Shown here: piece after piece, positions 5,559-7,378 of the stretch
How positions within the stretch are numbered: position 1 is the first letter of the stretch
Layout of the letters: every line of letters begins with the position of its first letter
Source of the DNA: Desulfobacteraceae bacterium
GTDB taxonomy: Bacteria > Desulfobacterota > Desulfobacteria > Desulfobacterales > Desulfosarcinaceae
Direction of reading: 5' to 3'
Assembly: GCA_027025615.1 (NCBI GenBank)
Contig: JALVQM010000035.1
Coordinates: 1-7,378 of the forward strand
DNA length: 7,378 bases
Translations under genes and position numbers: made by a program
Notes under the pieces: generated by a model
Databases searched by the model: none
Told to the model about the DNA's origin: nothing
Seen by the model: the letters and a program-made list of their open reading frames with translations, nothing else

Positions 5559-7210
5559 CAACCGGATTTTACCCTGATCCGGATAATCTGCTTGTCACTG
5601 CATTCAAAGCTGCCCAGACTGCCGCAGACGGCGGGGAGCCGGCCGAAGTTTGTCAAACTGCTGCCCTTTCGATACAGTCTGCATGTAAGGCGGTAGGCGT
5701 TACTGTGCATTACAGTGGACAGACCCAGAGCCTGTTTGAGCCGGAGATCAGCAGTTCGGCTGCCAAACGGCAGTTGCAGGAGCTTGCGGCGGCAGCCCAT
5801 GGCTGCCCGCCTGAATTCTGTTTTCGGTCTGCCGACAGCTGCCGGTTTGCTGAATTGTCCAAATCGTCCCCCATGTTGGACGGACCGGTCAATTACATGG
5901 CCTGCCTGCCCTTTGAAATGGGTGATCTCCGCAAGCTTGTGATGAGGCTCTATTTTACTGCTGAATTTTGTCCGTCAGCGGAGCTTATTCAGGCCCTGGG
6001 CCGAAATCTTCAGGGGATTTTCGATATCGCCGGGCTGTGCATGCGCCAGAGGCGTTGTTTGCAGGCCATTGACCAGGCAGGTGCACGTATTACTTCTTGT
6101 CAGACAGAGGCAGAGATCGTTAAGGCCACAGTAGACCATGTCACTGCTGCCCTGGGAGCCAGGGGCAGTATATTCTGGATCCTGGATACTGCTGAACAGG
6201 GAGTGATCACTTGCCTTAGCAGTGGATTTGCTTATCAGAGCCTCATCCAGGTGGATTATCCGGTTCTGAAACGGATTTTTAAATTAGATACCCTGGAGCC
6301 GGTAGCCATCGAGGATGCACGTTATGATGAGCGAATTCCCAACCTGGAACGTTTAGGCAAAAAGAGGGTGGTTTCCCTGGCAGGATATCCGGTTAGCATC
6401 GGTAAAACTTACCTGGGCTTGCTGGCGGTCTACTTTGGACGCAGCCGGAGGCTGCAGTCCCATGAACAGGATTTTATGGCTTCCATGGCCAAGCAGGCTG
6501 CCATGGCCCTGAACAATATTCTTTACCTTGAGCAGGACGGGGAAGAAGCTCTGCGACAGACGGTTGCCGGTATGGCGGCCACCATCAAGGCCAAGGATAA
6601 CCTTACCCATACCCACAGCCTCAATGTGGCCAGGCTCGCTCTCTGGGTTGCCCGGGTGATGGGACTTCCCACCCAGCAGGTACAGGCGATTCATCATGCG
6701 GCATTACTTCATGATATAGGCAAGATAGGGGTTACCGACAAGGTGTTGGCCAGGCTTGGATGTCTCGATAAAAGCCAAATGGGACAACTGCGGCGCCACC
6801 CTGAAATCGGAGCTCATATTCTAGACCAGTTGCCTTACATGGAAGATCTTGTACCCATGGTTAAACATCACCATGAGCGTTACGATGGAAAAGGATATCC
6901 CGACGGTCTGCAGGGGGAGGAGATTTGCACTGGAGCGCGGATCCTTGCTGTTTGTGATGCCCTGGAGACCATGCTTTCCGGCCGACCGAATATTCCGGCC
7001 TGTGGCCTTGAACAGGCCCTTGCGCAACTGGATGCGGGGGCAGGCAGCCGTTTTGACCCCGAGGTTGTTGCCAGGGTAATTGACCAGTTGAAAAAGAAAC
7101 CATCCCTTGTTTCTGATTTCAGGCGATCTGCAATGGGAACCGAAGCCGAAAATTCCCATGGCAATTCAATCGGAACAGGCTCCTGGTGTACTTTACCGAC
7201 TTCCTTTTAA
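5555..7210 (+). CDS. GAF/HD-GYP cyclic-di-GMP phosphodiesterase
   Basis: A 551-residue signalling protein expected to hydrolyse cyclic-di-GMP in the cytoplasm; no membrane helix is seen. Residues 1-165 are unassigned, cysteine-rich, and end in a helix like those closing GAF domains, so a degenerate GAF is possible. Residues about 167-322 form a GAF sensor domain (ARGSIFWILD near 202-211; the closing helix MASMAKQAAMALNN at 308-321). Residues about 333-515 are HD-GYP: His354 in THSLNVA, the HD pair at 386-387 followed by IGKIG, RRHPEIGAHIL with His415, HHHERYDGKGYPDG at 438-451, and CDALE with Asp468. All usual metal-ligand positions appear present, so it looks active. ATG 5555 forms an ATGA overlap with the crotonase stop and is preceded by AAGGGA; a GTG at 5543 is less likely. 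The overlap implies translational coupling. The GAF ligand is unknown. Confidence 0.92.
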   Translation: MTTGFYPDPDNLLVTAFKAAQTAADGGEPAEVCQTAALSIQSACKAVGVTVHYSGQTQSLFEPEISSSAAKRQLQELAAAAHGCPPEFCFRSADSCRFAELSKSSPMLDGPVNYMACLPFEMGDLRKLVMRLYFTAEFCPSAELIQALGRNLQGIFDIAGLCMRQRRCLQAIDQAGARITSCQTEAEIVKATVDHVTAALGARGSIFWILDTAEQGVITCLSSGFAYQSLIQVDYPVLKRIFKLDTLEPVAIEDARYDERIPNLERLGKKRVVSLAGYPVSIGKTYLGLLAVYFGRSRRLQSHEQDFMASMAKQAAMALNNILYLEQDGEEALRQTVAGMAATIKAKDNLTHTHSLNVARLALWVARVMGLPTQQVQAIHHAALLHDIGKIGVTDKVLARLGCLDKSQMGQLRRHPEIGAHILDQLPYMEDLVPMVKHHHERYDGKGYPDGLQGEEICTGARILAVCDALETMLSGRPNIPACGLEQALAQLDAGAGSRFDPEVVARVIDQLKKKPSLVSDFRRSAMGTEAENSHGNSIGTGSWCTLPTSF

Positions 7211-7375
7211 TCCTGGATTGTTGAAATTTGTTTCGTCGGCTTTGTTGTTCAACGGCCGGCTGAAATGTTTTTTCAAACCTGTTTCCAATTTCGCCGATTC
7301 CCTGCGGTATGCCGGGATAGCAGCCTCTGTAGGTAATCCAGATTTGTCATTTTTATAAATATCAATCATATCCAA
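7193..7375 (-). CDS. possible end of a convergent gene (hypothetical, unrecognised)
   Basis: On the minus strand a frame open to the window edge ends with TAA at 7195-7193. From TTG 7375 (ATG at 7369) it would give 60 residues, hydrophilic, containing IYKNDKSGLPTEAAIPAYRRE and a basic C-terminus. I recognise no family. It would overlap the end of the HD-GYP gene by 18 bases, tail to tail. It could be the C-terminus of a longer gene starting beyond 7378 or a chance frame; the opposite strand here also has an open frame. Confidence 0.25.
   Translation of the reverse strand: MDMIDIYKNDKSGLPTEAAIPAYRRESAKLETGLKKHFSRPLNNKADETNFNNPGLKGSR
7235..7273 (+). terminator. weak terminator-like element after the HD-GYP gene
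   Basis: GTCGGC (7235-7240) can pair with GCCGGC (7255-7260), including one G-T position, and TTTTTT lies at 7268-7273. The long loop and the seven-base gap before the T-run make it a poor intrinsic terminator, but it is in the right place, 24 bases after the stop. Confidence 0.25.
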
Positions 7376-7378
7376 TAG

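Noticed and set aside
1..7378. CRISPR array, tRNA, rRNA, insertion-sequence transposase
   Set aside because: No regularly spaced direct repeats, no cloverleaf or rRNA-like conserved sequence, and no transposase-like protein were seen on either strand.

Overview
The window reads as a stretch of a mid-GC bacterial chromosome (about half GC by eye, strong AGGAGG-type ribosome sites, tight gene spacing). All convincing genes lie on the + strand. The gene set (acyl-CoA synthetase of the medium-chain type, sodium/solute symporter, crotonase, c-di-GMP phosphodiesterase, NarL/LuxR response regulator) is common in anaerobic or metabolically versatile bacteria such as Peptococcaceae-like Firmicutes and sulfate-reducing Desulfobacterota. 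The sequence alone does not settle the lineage.

Layout. Bases 1-100 hold the last 32 codons of a NarL/LuxR-type response regulator. Bases 101-439 form a non-coding region rich in inverted repeats: a 21-bp palindrome, a GC-rich hairpin and a 7-bp inverted repeat. It ends in a strong ribosome site for an acyl-CoA synthetase (440-2065). A textbook intrinsic terminator (2075-2111) separates this gene from a symporter pair: a 94-residue two-helix membrane protein (2144-2428) and a 544-residue SSS-family sodium/solute symporter (2444-4078). A 161-base gap follows with two separate inverted repeats (4089-4145 and 4172-4215). Then come an unrecognised five-helix membrane protein (4240-4764), an ECHDC3-like crotonase (4782-5558), and a GAF/HD-GYP cyclic-di-GMP phosphodiesterase (5555-7210) whose start overlaps the crotonase stop by four bases. 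The last 168 bases hold at most a weak terminator-like element and the end of a possible minus-strand gene.

How the genes could work together (inference). The symporter pair would import an organic acid, the synthetase would activate it to its CoA thioester with ATP, and the crotonase would act on a CoA intermediate. The HD-GYP protein, with one clear and perhaps one degenerate GAF sensor domain, would link the pathway to c-di-GMP signalling. The upstream response regulator may control the set. The substrate cannot be read from the sequence. The points most worth checking are the crotonase without either classical catalytic glutamate, the translational coupling of a CoA enzyme to a c-di-GMP phosphodiesterase, and the terminator inside the gene series with almost no room for a new promoter after it.
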